Part shown: one piece after another, positions 44,083 through 57,428 of the stretch
Layout of the letters: every line of letters begins with the position of its first letter
Numbering within the stretch: position 1 is the first letter of the stretch
NCBI GenBank assembly: GCA_011799875.1
Contig: CM022298.1
Location: 499,485,357-499,549,356, forward strand
DNA from: Thinopyrum elongatum
Taxonomy: Eukaryota; Streptophyta; Magnoliopsida; Poales; Poaceae
Length of the DNA: 64,000 bases
Reading direction: 5' to 3'
Translations under genes and position numbers: made by a program
Notes under the pieces: generated by a model
What the model was told of the DNA's origin: nothing
Seen by the model: only the letters and a program-made list of their open reading frames with translations
The model's database searches: none

Positions 44083-46775
44083 CTAAGTTACCTCAACGGG
44101 GATATGCATGTCCCCAACAATAAGCATTTCATATTTCTTTTTGGCAGTAGGTAGAGGTAGTTGAAAACTTCCAATAGTGAGTGTTGGAGATTTTTCAATA
44201 ACATTAATACCATTCACTTGGAATTGTTTCTTCGGAAAGGGTATCGTATGCTCATTACCATTGATATGAAAAGTGACCTTGCTTTTATTGCAATCAACAA
44301 CAGTCCCTGCAGTATTCAAGAAGGGTCTACCAAGGATAATCAACATGTTGTCGTCCTCGGGCATCTCAAGTATAACAAAGTCAGTTAAGGTAGTAACATT
44401 TGCAACAACAACGGGCACATCCTCACAAATACCGATAGGTATGGCAGTTGATTTGTCAGCCATTTGCAAAGATATTTTAGTAGGTGTGAGTTTATTCAAA
44501 TTAAGTCTTTTATATAAGGAGAAAGGCATAACACTAACACCAGCTCCTAAATCACACAAAGCAGTTTTGACATAATTTCTTTTTATGGAGCAAGGTATAG
44601 TTGGTATTCCCGGATCTCCAAGTTTTTTAGGTACTCCATCCTTAAAAGAATAATTAGCAAGCATAGTGGAGATTTCAGCTTTCGGTATTTTTCTTTTATT
44701 AGTGATGATGTCTTTCATATATTTTGCATAAGGGGCCATCTTTAATATATCAGTCAAACGAGTGCGCAAAAAGACTGGCCTAAGCATTTCAGCAAAGCGT
44801 TCAAATTCTTCATCATCTTTCTTCTTAGTTGATTTAGGCGGAAAGGGCATGGGTTTTTGAACCCATGGTTCTCTTTCTTTTCCATGTTTTCTAGAAACGA
44901 AGTCTCTTTTATCATATCTTTTATTTTTAGGTTGTGGGTTATCAAGATCAACAACTGGTTCTATCTCAACATCATTATTTGGTTGTTTATCATTGTCTGG
45001 TTGAGTGTCTTCATGAACATCATCATTATCTTTTTCATTATCACTAGGTGAATCTTCATTACCAGATTGAGTTTCAGCATCAGAGATAGAAACATCATTA
45101 TCATTATCAGGAGGTTTTTCTACTTCAGGTTCACTGGAGGCATGCAAAGTCCTATCATTCTTCTTTTTCTTCTTCTTTTTAGAAGGACTAGGTGCATCAG
45201 TGTTAATTCTTTGAGAGTCTTGTTCAATTCTTTTAGGATGTCCCTTAGGATAAAGTGGTTCCTGAGTCATTTTACCTCCTCTAGTTGCTACACTAACAGC
45301 AAAGTCATTTATATTATTATTCATTTCATCTAGCAACTCTCTTTGAGATTTAGCAACTTGTTCTAGTTGAGTTTGAACCATAGAGGCATGTTTTCCTACA
45401 CCTCTAACATCATTGGAGATTCTAAATAACAAGTCACTCAAGCGAGCAATCATATCAGAATTATATTTCAATTGTTTCATAACATTTTCATTGAAGTGAT
45501 CTTGCTTTCTAATGTAATTATCAAACTCATAAAGGCATTGACTAGGATGCATATTATAAGGATTGTCCCTTTCATTAAATTTCATTAAAGAATTTACCTC
45601 TACCACCTTGGGTGGTGGTGTGTCAAGTCCCTGTATCTCTTCAATAGGAGGTAAATTCTTAATATCCTCTGCTTTAATACCTTTTTCTTTCATAGATTTC
45701 TTTGCCTCTTGCATATCTTCCGGGCTGAGATATAAGATACCCCTTTTCTTTGGAGTGGGTTTATGCGGTGGTTCAGGAAAATTCCAATCATCATAATTTT
45801 TCAATATATTATTCAATAATTCCTCAGCTTGTTCAACAGTTCGTTCCCTGAAAACACAACTAGCACAACTATCTAGGAAGTCCCTAGAAGCATCGGTTAG
45901 TCCATTATAGAAGATATCAAGTATTTCATTTTTCTTAAGAGGATGATCCGGCAAAGCATTAAGCAATTGGAGAAGCCTCCCCCAAGCTTGTGCGAGACTC
46001 TCTTCTTCAATTTGCACAAAGTTACATATTTCCTGTAAGGCAGCTTGTTTCTTATGACCAGGAAAATATTTTTCAGAGAAGTAATGAATCATATCCTGGG
46101 GACTATACACACAACCAGGAGCAAGAGTATTGTACCATATCTTAGCATCACCCTTTAATGAGAACGGAAATAATTTGAGAATATAGTAATAGTGAATTTT
46201 ATCCTCATGAGCAAAAAGGGTGGATATATCATTCAATTTAGTAAGGCGTACCACAATAGTTTCAGTTTCATAACCATGGAAAGGATCAGATTCAACCAAA
46301 GTAATCAACTCTGGGTCGACAGAGAATTCATAATCCTTATTATCAACAAAGGTAGGTGAAGTAGCAAACTTAGGATCACATTTCATTCTAGCATTCAAAG
46401 ATTTCTCTTTCAGTTTACATAATAATTTCTTAAGATCATCTCTATCATTGCAAGCAAGAAAATCTCTAGCTGTCTCCTCATCCATAACATAACCTTCAGG
46501 TACCTTAGGAAATTCATATCTAGGAGAGCTAGGTCTAATAGGTGTTCAAGATTTTCAGTTTCAAGTACTTCATCAGTTTCAATAATTTCATCAGTTTCAG
46601 CATTCTCAATATCTTTAGCCCTAGCAATTTGTTCATCAAGAAAATCACCTAGTGGCACACCATCATCAAGCAAGGTACTAGCATCATCATGAGTAGTATT
46701 CATAGAAGTAGCATCATCAATAACTTGTGACATATCAGGATTAATAGCATGTGGTGGTGTTGCAAGTCTACTCAA
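44083..46775 (-). pseudogene. gag-protease of C (800-codon open frame, one upstream frameshift)
   Basis: From Met 46485 the frame is open for 800 codons to TAA/TAG at 44083. An upstream frame from ATG 46775 (MSRLATPPHAINPDMS) leads into it but shifts near 46544, where an A is missing relative to F+. Domains: gag core (KLFPFSLKGDAKIW, PGHKKQAALQEICNFVQIEEESLAQAWG), a Lys-rich run, an acidic region, then protease (ALCDLGAGVSVMPF, LIILGRPFLNTAGTVVDC). The product ends IPVEVT exactly as in F+. The two gags are near identical in length, and no RT or integrase follows in either. Confidence 0.85.
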
Positions 46776-46924
46776 AATAGAGGGCGAATCAAGTGCAGAG
46801 TGTGATGGTAGTTCCTTACCTCCCCTCGTCTTAGAGGAAAAAAATCTTAGTCTTGGTATCCTTCAGATTCTTCATAGTGATAAATTGATAATAATCCCAA
46901 GTGACTCAACAAATATAGCTATGC

Positions 46925-46942
46925 TCCCCGGCAACGGCGCCA
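46925..46942 (-). promoter_or_regulatory. Primer binding site of C (tRNA-Asp)
   Basis: Minus-strand TGGCGCCGTTGCCGGGGA lies 11 bases after the LTR end and is a perfect complement of the plant tRNA-Asp 3' end as I remember it. Confidence 0.85.
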
Positions 46943-46953
46943 GAAAAAGGTCT

Positions 46954-47980
46954 TGATAACCCACAAGTATAGGGGATCGCAACAGTTTTCGAGGGTAGAG
47001 TGTTCAACCCAAATTTATAGATTCGACACAAGGGGAGCCAAAGAATATTTGCAAGTATTAGCAGCTGAGTTGTCAATTCAACCACACCTGGAGATTTATT
47101 ATCTACAACAATATGATCAGTAGCACAGTAATATGATAGTTTTGATACTAGTGGTAACAATAATGGTAACAGTGACAGTGATAGCAATAATTCCGTAGTA
47201 GTTGTGACAGTAGCAATAGCAATAGTAACTTAGCAGAAACAATATGTGGAAAATTCATAGGCATTCAATTGGTGAATTCGTTGGATGATATTCATCATAT
47301 AACAGTCATAACCTAGGGCGATATGACACTAGCTCCAGTTCATAAATATAATGTAGGGATGCATTCCGTAAAAAGTCATACGTGCTTATGGAAAGAACTT
47401 GCATGACATCTTTTGTCCTGCCCTCCCGTGGCAGTGGGGTCCATAAGGAAACTAAGGGATATTAAGGCCTCCTTTTAATACAGAACCGTAACAAAGCATT
47501 AGCACATAGTGAATACATGAACTCCTCAAACTACGGTCATCACCGGAAAGTATCCTGACTATTGTCACTCCGGGGTTTACGGATCATAACACGTAATAGG
47601 TGACTATAACTTGCAAGATCAGATCTAGAACATAGATATAATGGTGATAACATAAACGGTTCAGATCTGAAATCATGGCACCCGGGCCCAAAGTGACAAG
47701 CATTAAGCATGGCAAAGTCATAGCAACATCAATCTCAGAACATAATGGATACTAGGGATCAAGCCCTAACAAAACTAACTCGATTACATGATGAATCTCA
47801 TCCAACTCTCTCACCGACCAGCGAGCCTACGAAGGAATTACTCACTCCCAGTGGGGAGCATCATGGAATTGGCGATGGAGAAGGGTTGGTGATGACGAAG
47901 ATCGAAGATTCCCCTCTCCAGAGCACCCAACGGACTCCAGATCTGGCCTCCTGATGAAGAACAGGAGGTGGCAGCGGCTC
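46954..47980 (-). repeat. 5' LTR of C, inner part
   Basis: Ends CTTGTGGGTTATCA on the minus strand and is collinear with the right two-thirds of the F+ LTR, including the trinucleotide-rich tract near 47140-47240. It is cut at 47980 by T; the rest is 61295-61687. Confidence 0.85.
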
Positions 47981-48519
47981 TGTTGTGGACTTGACACGGC
48001 AGATGTCCTAGCAGAAGGACTTAGTCGTGGAGCCATCGCAACTAGGTTAAATTGAAGGGGTTAAACGGGACAAAATACACAAAGAGTTTACCCAGGGTCG
48101 GCCCCTCTCAATGAGGTAAAAGCCTACTCCTGCTTTGTGTTGTATTGCTAGGGTTTCGATTACCAAGGAGCGAATACGCTTGACCTAGTTCCCAATTGTT
48201 TGTTACCTGTCCCTAAACCACCGCCGGGTCGTCCCTTTATATCCACAGGTTGACGCCCGGCGGTTCATAGAATCTCGGCCGGCTCATAAACGTGTCCGGC
48301 TCGGTACCCACTCTTTCCTATCTTACAATACAAGTCATATACTTATGGCGGTTTACATCTATGGGCCCTAACTCGCCTTTGGGCTTTGGGCCTTCTTATT
48401 AAGTCTCCTTCGTAAGTCGCCTTCTTCTATGTCTTCATGGGCTTCAATACAGGTAAACCACTATGAGCATAACCCGGCCCCTCCTGGGCGGTTTATACTC
48501 AATAGTTATATCCTCAACA
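47981..48519 (-). repeat. 3' LTR of T
   Basis: Minus strand TGTTGAGGATATAAC to CAACA; plus strand TGTTGTGGAC to CTCAACA. A TATA-like GGATATAAAG lies near 48236-48245 (minus). The polypurine-like CCTGGGGCCTAA on the minus strand (48520-48531) abuts it. Confidence 0.9.
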
Positions 48520-48734
48520 TTAGGCCCCAGGTTGATGTGAACTTGTTCATATCAATCTTCAATACTTGACTTAGAAAAAATCCTTCATCATCAGTCCTTA
48601 TGAAAATTTATAACCCGCCACGACGTCTGCTCACAGCATTGTGCTAACCCGCCATGACGTCATCTTGCATTAATATCGCACGAGGCCCAAATCTCAGCCT
48701 CCTTAATTCTCGCGCATGCCATCTATCCACTGCC

Positions 48735-48744
48735 TTATAAATAG
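48735..48744 (+). promoter_or_regulatory. TATA box of the T antisense gene
   Basis: TTATAAATAG, followed by a CT-rich leader and then the 5' UTR intron donor at 48922. It lies inside the element on the strand opposite pol. Confidence 0.65.
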
Positions 48745-48764
48745 GGACATGGGTCCTTTTCATT

Positions 48765-51700
48765 TTCCCCCTTGCCTCCTCGTCTTCATCCTCTTCCTTG
48801 CCACGCCACACGCGCCCGAGCTCCGCCACCGTCGACCTCACGAGCTGCCTCCACTCCGGCCGCTGCATCGTCCTGAACGCACCAGAGCACCGCCGCGCGC
48901 CACCGCTGTCCAACAGTCCTGGTAAGCCCCCCTTTTTTTTCTCACCGCAGATCTCCATTAGGGTTTGCTTGAGTTCTTCAGAGTTCATCTCGGTTCACCT
49001 TTGTTCCTCCATAGACCATGTAGTTTTTGATCTAAGTATAGTACCAATCTTGTGCGATAGCAGTTTAGCACTCATTTTTAATATCTGAACGCCTCCCCTC
49101 CATAGGAGATCTTATCTGAGCACGTGAACTGTCCTGCTGCCGCTACTTTAGGTTAGAATTTTTCTTCATTATCTGAACTGCTGTAGATCCAAAATTATAA
49201 CACCAATCTGTGAAACCTGTTTTTCACCACTTAGCCATTTTCCAACTTCAGATCTATGCTTTCAATATCCGTGTAGGCGGTTTAACCTCAGAAAGTAATA
49301 ACCTGCCAGGTACCATTAGTCCCCTCTTAAACCGCCATGTGCTTGTCTTTGTAATTTAATAACGCCACTGTCCGGTTTAACATTTATGCATGCTTCAACA
49401 CTTTCTACTTATTAACCATGAACCTTAAACCGGCACAAATCTTTTCCAGGTTATCGTATAAATGGCCAAATCCTTTTATTCCTGTAACTGGGTTCAATCC
49501 CGGGTTACAGAAGAAGAACTGAACGGGTGTGTTGCAACCGGCGCTTTAGCGAAAAAGGAAGACACCCACTGGAGAGCCCCCGGTCCAGAAAATCCTCCTG
49601 AGCCCAAGGATGGGGAAGTGATCGTTTTTGTTGATCATCTGAGTCGAGGGTTCAGCCCTCCCAGATCAAAAAATTTCCGTGATGTGCTTCACTTCTTCCA
49701 ACTTCACCCTTAAGATATTGGGCCTAACTCCATGTCCAATATTTGCAATTTTCAAGTGTTTTGTGAAGCCTACTTGCAAGAAGAGCCCACAGTCGACCTG
49801 TTAAGAGATTTCTTCTATTTAAACCGCCATACTGAATTTACAGATGGGCCCAATACTGAACTTGGCGGGGTTTCAATTCAGAAGAGAAAAGATGTCAGCT
49901 TCCCTCACGCTAGGCATCATAGCCATCCCAAAGATTGGAATCAAACTTGGTTCTATTGCCAAGATACATCTCCAGCTAGCGAGAATCCTCTTCCGGGTTA
50001 CCGTGCTCACTGGCTTACCGATGCACATCCATTCCCCCAAAGACTCAATGCAAAGGAACGGTCCAAATATGCACCACAGCTTTCAAAGCTTAGAGCCTTT
50101 ATGGCAAACGGTTTGACAGGCATTGATTTTGTCCGTTGCTGGGTATCTTAGAGCATTTTGCCTTTAAGCCGTCGCCCCGGTTTAATGTGTGAGTACACAG
50201 GACATATGAAATACCCTCAATGCCACACTGATATTCAGCTGACTGATACTGAAATTACTGAATCTGTCAAGAAGATGTTGGATGAACCGGTGGCCGACTA
50301 TAGCAAAACAGGACTTAGTCCTTTCTGCGCTTCAAATAAACCGCCAGCTGTCAGAATTGCTCCACTCCTGCTTTAATCCACATTCTTAATACTCCCTTAT
50401 GATTTTTTCAATCTTTAAACAGGGTGATGATCCGTTCTGGAAGAAGAAACCGCAGGATAAACCGGCCAAAACACTTCGTGTCAAGACCAAGGCCAACAAG
50501 AAGCCCGCCAAGAAGAAAAACACCAAGCCTACCGAGTTAAACATTGACGATGATAATCCGGAGTCAAGGTAGAACTTGATTCACTTGGCTCTTTTTTCAT
50601 ACATCTCATTGACGATGATTTTTATCAGGACGACGCAGAAGCTAGCCGCACAAACAACGTAGAGGTAACTATTCTCTCATCCGGTTCAGAACCTCTGCCC
50701 ACACAGAAAACCCGACAAGCAAGCCGGAAAATAAGATTTTCTCACCCCCTAGTTTACTTGGATCCAAACTTTCTTTTGAAGAAGCAGCAACACGAAGCTC
50801 GCCGCACAACCCGGCATAGCGGCCATGTGGTCACTTCTTCCGGTTTACCGAACTCGCCAGTTCGTAAACGCCGCCCAGAGGTCTCTTCTATTTCTGACAC
50901 GTCTTATCCCAAGGCGGGTTATTTCCGACAACCTATTAATCCGTCTGATTCAAACTATCAGGGAACTTCCCATTCATCCTCTGGCGAGTCCACAGGGACA
51001 CAAATTCCAACCCTCAAAACTGTTCCTGGGTGAGCATTTTTAACTAACCCCTTATACCTTATGCTTGATCATTATACTAACCTGTTATTTGCGTCTCTGT
51101 CAGAGCCAAGGCCAGACCCAGTAAAAAGGCCAAATTGAACAAACCGGCTAATGATAGCGTGCCAACTGATCCGGAAAAGAACCCGAAACAGTTTGAAACA
51201 AATACCGAAGCTATTCTTGATGATCCGCCACCGCAAGATCATGACACCTTTGTTGAGCAGATGGAAATTGATCCGATGTGTCATGCTGATAAACCGCCAA
51301 GCCCAACTAAGGCTGCTGATGATAAAGCTGACGATGTTGTAGTTACCGGTGTCGGGTATACAGCCCCAGACAACCCCACTGCTCTGTCAAAACATAGTGC
51401 CAAAGAAGAATTTTCTACTGTTGACAAGGGCAAGTGGAAGGCGGACTTGGAAAGCTATGCCCACCTCAGCGCCCAAGATATTCATTCTGGGTTTTTAAAC
51501 CATCTATACACAAGCCGTGATTATGAAGCCGGTTTACTGAACATGATGAAGGAGCGATATGAGGTAAATGTTGTTAACTCTGCATAAATATTCTTCCCTT
51601 AGCCGCCAAGTTTACTGGACATAAAAGAATAGAATGTTCTGCAAACTTTTAAGAACCATATAGATCAACTCCACTAGCCCGCAAGGGCCGGTTTATAATG

Positions 51701-53009
51701 TCAATATGAACCGGGACTTTTAGAATAATAACTCTTCAATTTCGCCTGTGTAGCCCCCAAGGGTCGACTTAACAAATATGTTAAGTTGAGACTAATTATG
51801 CTGTAAGGCTCAAAATTCTTACTTAGGACCTTTATGATCCGGTTGACCATCAAGCTGATAGTTTTTATGTGCTTGGGACTTGTAATTTTTTTTATAAGAA
51901 GCAATAGACATTAGCCCCCAAGTGCCAAGTATATTACTTGTTATGTGCTTGGGACTTTGAATATGCACTGCTATGTCATTAATTACATGTCTCTTGCAGG
52001 CTGATCTTAACAAGAAGGAATCTCAAATCGCCGACCTTCAAGAAAATATCAAGTCACAACAAGCCGAGACCTCCAAAGCCAAGGAAGAACTGACCAGTGC
52101 CTTAACAGCAATGGAAAAACTGAAGGAGAGCTTTAAGAACGAGCGGGCAGGTTGGGATACAGAAAAATCAACTCTGCTGAAGAGGGCTGAGGATGCTGAG
52201 GCTGCCCTTAAAACGGTAGCTGAAGAGCTGACTGGCTTGAAACAGCAAATAAATGCCATGACCGCTGCCGTATTTGGTAAATAACTTCTTCATAAGCTTT
52301 GAACATGTATTATGTAAGAGACTGCCGGTTTACCGATGTTTTTGATGATGCAGGAACTTGCATTGCTCATCTTGGCTCAGATATGCGGCAAAAACTGAAG
52401 GCCGCCTATACACTTATAGAGCAATTATATACCGGCGTACAACGGGTTATCTGCACAGCTTCCCATAATAAACCGCCCCCAACCTTGATCAAGGAGACGT
52501 TGGAAAGGCTGGCAATGATGCCTGCACGGTTTGAGGAGCTAAAGAAGTCAGCTGCCAGGGCGGGTGCTCTTACTGCACTGACTCGGGCCAAAGCTTGGAT
52601 ATCTGATCTTGATCCGGCCGATGTGGGAAACGGCTACCCGAGCATAAAGGAGGACGGGTCAGAGTTTAATAACGATGACCTCAGAGCCTTGACGAGGGAA
52701 ATGCGCCCATTGGCTAGCCAATTGGCTGAAGAAACCGATCTTTCACATTATCAGTCGATTTATGATGCCAACAACAAGAGAGTTAACGCACCAACTTATG
52801 ATGCTCCAAACCTTATTCCTCCAATTCGTAAGCATACCTATGCCCCTGATGTTGACCCCTCCACACTTATAAGTGATGAAGCTGTATTCAAGGCCTTAAC
52901 TGGGATTGATTGGACCACCATTGACTTCCAGCCACTGGGTAGAGAGGAGGAAGAAGAACCGGCGCTGGACGATCCGCAACCTTCAAGTCAGCCAGGCCAG
53001 GACTCGTAA
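48765..53009 (+). pseudogene. Multi-exon antisense gene of T (gypsy-type transposon domain plus coiled coil)
   Basis: The leader exon ends at 48921 and a 528-nt 5' UTR intron (48922-49449) precedes ATG 49462. Proposed coding exons: 49462-50349, 50423-50568, 50629-51029, 51104-51563, 52000-52276 and 52354-53009. Introns have GT...AG ends; two of the clearest are 51564-51999 and 52277-52353. Exon 1 carries the same type of N-terminal domain as Fa (VFCEAYLQEEPTVDLLRDFFYL, WNQTWFYCQD). Then come a Lys-rich part, an Asp/Pro-rich linker, a coiled coil (KKESQIADLQENIKSQQ) and a C-terminal domain. In-frame TAA (49711-49713) and TAG (50149-50151) sit where CAA and CAG are likely, and the 50568/50629 junction is out of frame. 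Some boundaries are tentative. Confidence 0.65.
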
Positions 53010-54225
53010 ACCGGTGGCCGGTTTAGCAGCTGCTTCCTTTAAGACTTGTTAAAACAATTATTCTTTTGGGCACAAAACGCCTTGTAATAGGCTAGCTTAA
53101 ACTCTTGTTCTGCTATGCCATCGTGCATATTTACTTTGCATGATACTGCCAATCCACCATGTTAAGATATGCCACTTATGCTTATAATATTAACAATGTG
53201 GAATCTGCTCCTGCATGCAAAGGATTAAAGGTGTCCTGGCGGTTTACTGCTGGACGGGTCATAACGCCCAATACAAAACCATGGAAACTAACATAGCTTG
53301 TACCCAAGGCTAGACTTTAAGAATAACCAAATTTGAAATATATCATACCTGTGATATTTGATCACACTGTTGGTTTACCAAACCGGTGTAGTAAGGGGAG
53401 AACCCAAACTTTGAGCACTGGTAATCATCATAGATTTGCTTGGCTTATGAACAAAACCAGGCCGGGTTAATAAACACCGGATATTATCTTATCTCATACT
53501 GGCGACTTATAGTCAAAAAACCAGGCCGGGTTAATAAACACTGGATGAATTATGATCATAAAGCATTATAAGCCTCATCAAATAAACCTCAAAAATTGTG
53601 GAATAAAACCAACAAAAAAACGAGGCTTTTCATGGGCTGCCAGGCCGAAAATCGAGTGCTTTCATGGGCCGCACAGCCACTGAGTTAAACCTATATACAA
53701 ACCTTATAAGATGGACCTCACATAACCAATCGTCGTTTTAACTTTGACAAGTTCAGGGTCTGTATAAGATTGACTTGTCAAACATTCAGCGGGTCATTCC
53801 AGGAATACCTGGGCGGAGTGGCTTACTTAAAAAGGCAGGATAACCCGGGGTTTTAGGTGAATACACCTGGCTTCCAAGCCTGGCTTTTAAGCCTATTACA
53901 AGGGTTATACAAACTCTTTGTTCTTTAGAATCAAGGAGCCCCCAAGTAATATTTTTGAGCTGTGCTCAAGGGGCACCTATGTTTGAGCTGTGATTTTGCA
54001 GCAGACTCTCTTTGGTACCTTTTAAACTGGGTAGCAAGCCCCCAAGTTTTTTTTTCAGTTGGCTTATATGCCGGTTCAAAAGGTAATCATAACTTCGCTC
54101 ATAAGCCGGAAGCCCCCAAGTAACCAAAAACTCATTAAGAAAAGACGACAGGGGCCCTGCTTTAGCAGGGGTGCCGGTTTAATATATACATTGTCAAAAA
54201 TATGTACATCAGAAGAGCCAATGGC
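53010..54225. other. Spacer between pol and the antisense gene of T
   Basis: This 1.2-kb stretch lies between two convergent genes and would hold both 3' ends. No frame is supported. Short repeated phrases occur (CCAGGCCGGGTTAATAAACAC near 53458 and 53520; AGCCCCCAAGT several times). Confidence 0.65.
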
Positions 54226-57200
54226 TCAGGTGTAGTAAGGCCGAAGATGAGCAATATTCCACGGCCGGCGAGTCTCTTCCTCCGACGTGCGTGAGTCCTT
54301 GTGGTCTCGAACATCAATAAGGTAGTATGACCCATTGTTCAGATTCTTACTGACCACAAAGGGTCCTTCCCAAGGTGGGGATAACTTGTGCATATCAGTC
54401 TGATCCTGGATAAGCCGGAGCACCAAGTCGCCTTCTTGAAAGGCTCTGGTCTTGACCCGGCGGCTATGATAACGACGTAGATCTTGCTGGTAAATTGCCG
54501 AACGAGCCGCTGCGAGATCACGCGCCTCGTCTAACAGGTCAAGTGCATCCTGACGTGCCTTTTCATTATCAGCTTCAACGTAAGCCGCCACCCGGGGTGA
54601 GTCGTGACGGATGTCACTGGGGAGAACCGCCTCTGCTCCATAAACCATGAAAAAAGGCGTGTAACCCGTAGACCTGTTGGGCGTTGTGTTGATGCTCCAT
54701 AGCACCGAGGGTAACTCCTCTACCCAACAACCCGGCGTCCTCTGTAAGGGAACCATAAGCCGGGGCTTGATGCCTCTCAGAATCTCTTGATTGGCTCTCT
54801 CAGCTTGACCATTAGATTAGGGGTGAGCCACCGACGATACATCAAGCCGGATATGCTCATGTTGACAAAATTCTTTCATAGCACCCTTGGAGAGATTAGT
54901 GCCATTGTCTGTTACAATGCTGTGTGGAAAGCCAAAACGGAGGATCACCTTCTTCATGAATTGAACCGCCGTTGCTGCATCACACTTACTGACTGGCTCT
55001 GCCTCTACCCACTTAGTGAATTTATCAACCGCCACCAAGAGGTGGGTCTTCTTATCCTTGGACCTCTTAAAAGGTCCGACCATATCAAGCCCCCAAACTG
55101 CAAACGGCCAAGTGATTGGAATCATTCTCAACTCCTGAGCCGGAACATGAGCTCGACATGAAAACTTCTGACAACCATCACATTTTTTGACCAAGTCCTC
55201 AGCATCAGCATGAGCCGTCAGCCAATAAAAACCATGACGAAAAGCCTTGGCTACAAGAGATTTAGAGCCGGCGTGATGACCACAATCTCCTTCATGGATC
55301 TCACGCAGAATCTCACAGCCTTCTTCAGGAGAAACACAATGCTGAAACGCCCCGGTAACACTGCAATGGTGCAGCTCTCCATTGACAATTGCCATTGACT
55401 TGGACCGCCGGGTTATTTGCCTGGCCAAGGTTTCATCCTCAGGTAACTCGCCCCGGGTCATATATGCCAAATATGGAGCTGTCCAATCAGGAATAACATG
55501 AAGAGCCGCTACCAACTGAGCTTCCGGGTCAGGAATAGCCAAATCCTCCTCTGTAGGTAACTTGACCGATGGGTTATGCAAAACGTCAAGAAAGACATTA
55601 GGTGGCACCGGTTTACGTTGAGAACCCAACCGGCTTAAGGCATCGGCCGCTTCATTTTTCCTCCGATCAACATGCTCAACTTGATAACCCTTGAAGTGAC
55701 CGGCAATAACATCCACCTCTCGTCGATAAGCCGCCATGAAGGGATCCTTAGAATCCCAAGTACCAGAGACTTGTTGAGCCACCAAATCTGAGTCACCAAA
55801 GCACCTTACCTGGCTTAAGTTCATCTCCTTAGCCATTCGAAGACCATGGAACAAGGCCTCATATTCAGCTGCATTGTTAGTACAAGGGAACATCAAACGG
55901 AGAACATAAAAAAATTTATCACCTCGAGGGGAAGCAAGCACAACTCCAGCCCCCGAGCCCTCCAATTGCCTGGACCCATCAAAGTGAATAGTCCAATACG
56001 TGTTATCTGGTTTTTCCTCAGGCATCTGCAGCTCTGTCCAGTCATTGATGAAATCCACCAGTGCTTGAGACTTGATGGCCGTGCAAGGCATATACTTCAA
56101 ACCATGAGGCCCAAGTTCAATGGCCCATTTGGCAACCCGGCCTGTTGCTTCCCTGTTTTGTATGATATCTCCTAAAGGAGCAGAGCTAACCACAGTAATG
56201 GGGTGACCCTGAAAATATTGCTTGAGCTTCCGGCTTGCCATGAAAACCCCATATACAAGTTTCTGCCAATGTGGGTATCTCTGTTTGGACTCAATAAGCA
56301 CTTCGCTGATATAATAAACCGGCCGTAAAACCGGATATTCCTTGCCTGCCTCTTTCCTTTCAACCACAATAGCCACACTGACAGCCCGGCTATTAGCAGC
56401 CACATATAACAACAGCGGCTCCTTATCAACGGGCGCAGCTAGGACCGGCGGCTCAGCCAGCTGCTTCTTAAGCGCCTCAAATGCCTCATTAGCAGCGTCA
56501 CTCCAGACGAAGTCATCTGTCTTTTTCATCATCTGATACAAAGGGATGGCCTTCTCACCGAGGCGGCTTATGAACCGGCTTAGCGCCGCAATACGACCCG
56601 CCAGACGTTGAACATCATTGATACACGCCGGTTTAGCCAGAGAAGTAATGGCTTTGATCTTCTCCGGATTAGCTTCAATGCCCCTGTTAGACACCAGAAA
56701 ACCCAAAAGCTTGCCCGCCGGCACACCAAAAACACACTTGGCCGGATTAAGCATCATCTTATAAACTCGGAGATTATCAAAGGTTTCCTTCAAGTCATCT
56801 ATCAACGTCTCCTTCTTTCTAGATTTCACCACAATATCATCCACATAAGCATGAACATTGCGTCCAATCTGATTATGAAGACAATTCTGCACACATCGCT
56901 GGTAAGTCGCCTGGGCACTCTTGAGCCCAAAAGGCATAGACACATAGCAGAAGGCTCCAAAGGGAGTTATGAAAGATGTCTTCTCCTGGTCCTTAACTGC
57001 CCTCTTGATCTGATGATAACCAGAATAAGCATCCAAAAAACTCGAACGCTCACAACCCGCCGTAGCATCAATAATCTGATCAATACGAGGGAGAGCAAAA
57101 GGATCAGCCGGACAAGCCTTGTTTAAATCCGTGTAGTCCACACACATGCGCCAAGTGCCGTTCTTCTTAAGTACCAGCACCGGGTTAGCCAACCACTCAG

Positions 57201-57428
57201 GATGAAAAACTTCAACAATAAACCCAGCCGCCAAGAGCCGGGCTACCTCCTCACCAATGGCCTTACGCCTTTCTTCATTGAAACGACGAAGAAACTGCTG
57301 ACCGGTTTAAACTTGGGATCAACATTGAGAGTGTGCTCAGCAAGTTCCCTCGGTACACCCGGCATGTCAGAAGGTTTCCATGCAAAGATGTCCCGGTTCT
57401 CACGGATGAACTCGATGAGCGCGCTTTC
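54226..57428 (-). pseudogene. pol of T: RT, two RNase H domains, integrase
   Basis: The long frame 57234-54226 has one stop, TAA at 54819-54817, inside the integrase core where homologues read HPQSNGQAE. Upstream, the frame from 57428 is separated by a 1-base deletion near 57303. RT: WRMCVDYTDLNKACP, MPFGLKSAQATYQRC, YVDD near residue 130. The first RNase H is degenerate (LLYVAANSRAVSVAIV, lacking the usual first Asp). A second, archaeal-type RNase H follows at about residues 412-545 (FDGS, NNAAEYEAL, FGDSDL, ADALSRLG), a Tat trait. Integrase has HHCC (GHHAGSKSL ... CDGCQKF), WGLDMVG, VTDNGTN and GQAERANQE, with tail WEGPFVV. Confidence 0.9.

Noticed and set aside
56172..57126. Plus-strand and minus-strand short ORFs within T pol
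   Set aside because: Shadows of the RT frame, which has full motifs on the minus strand.
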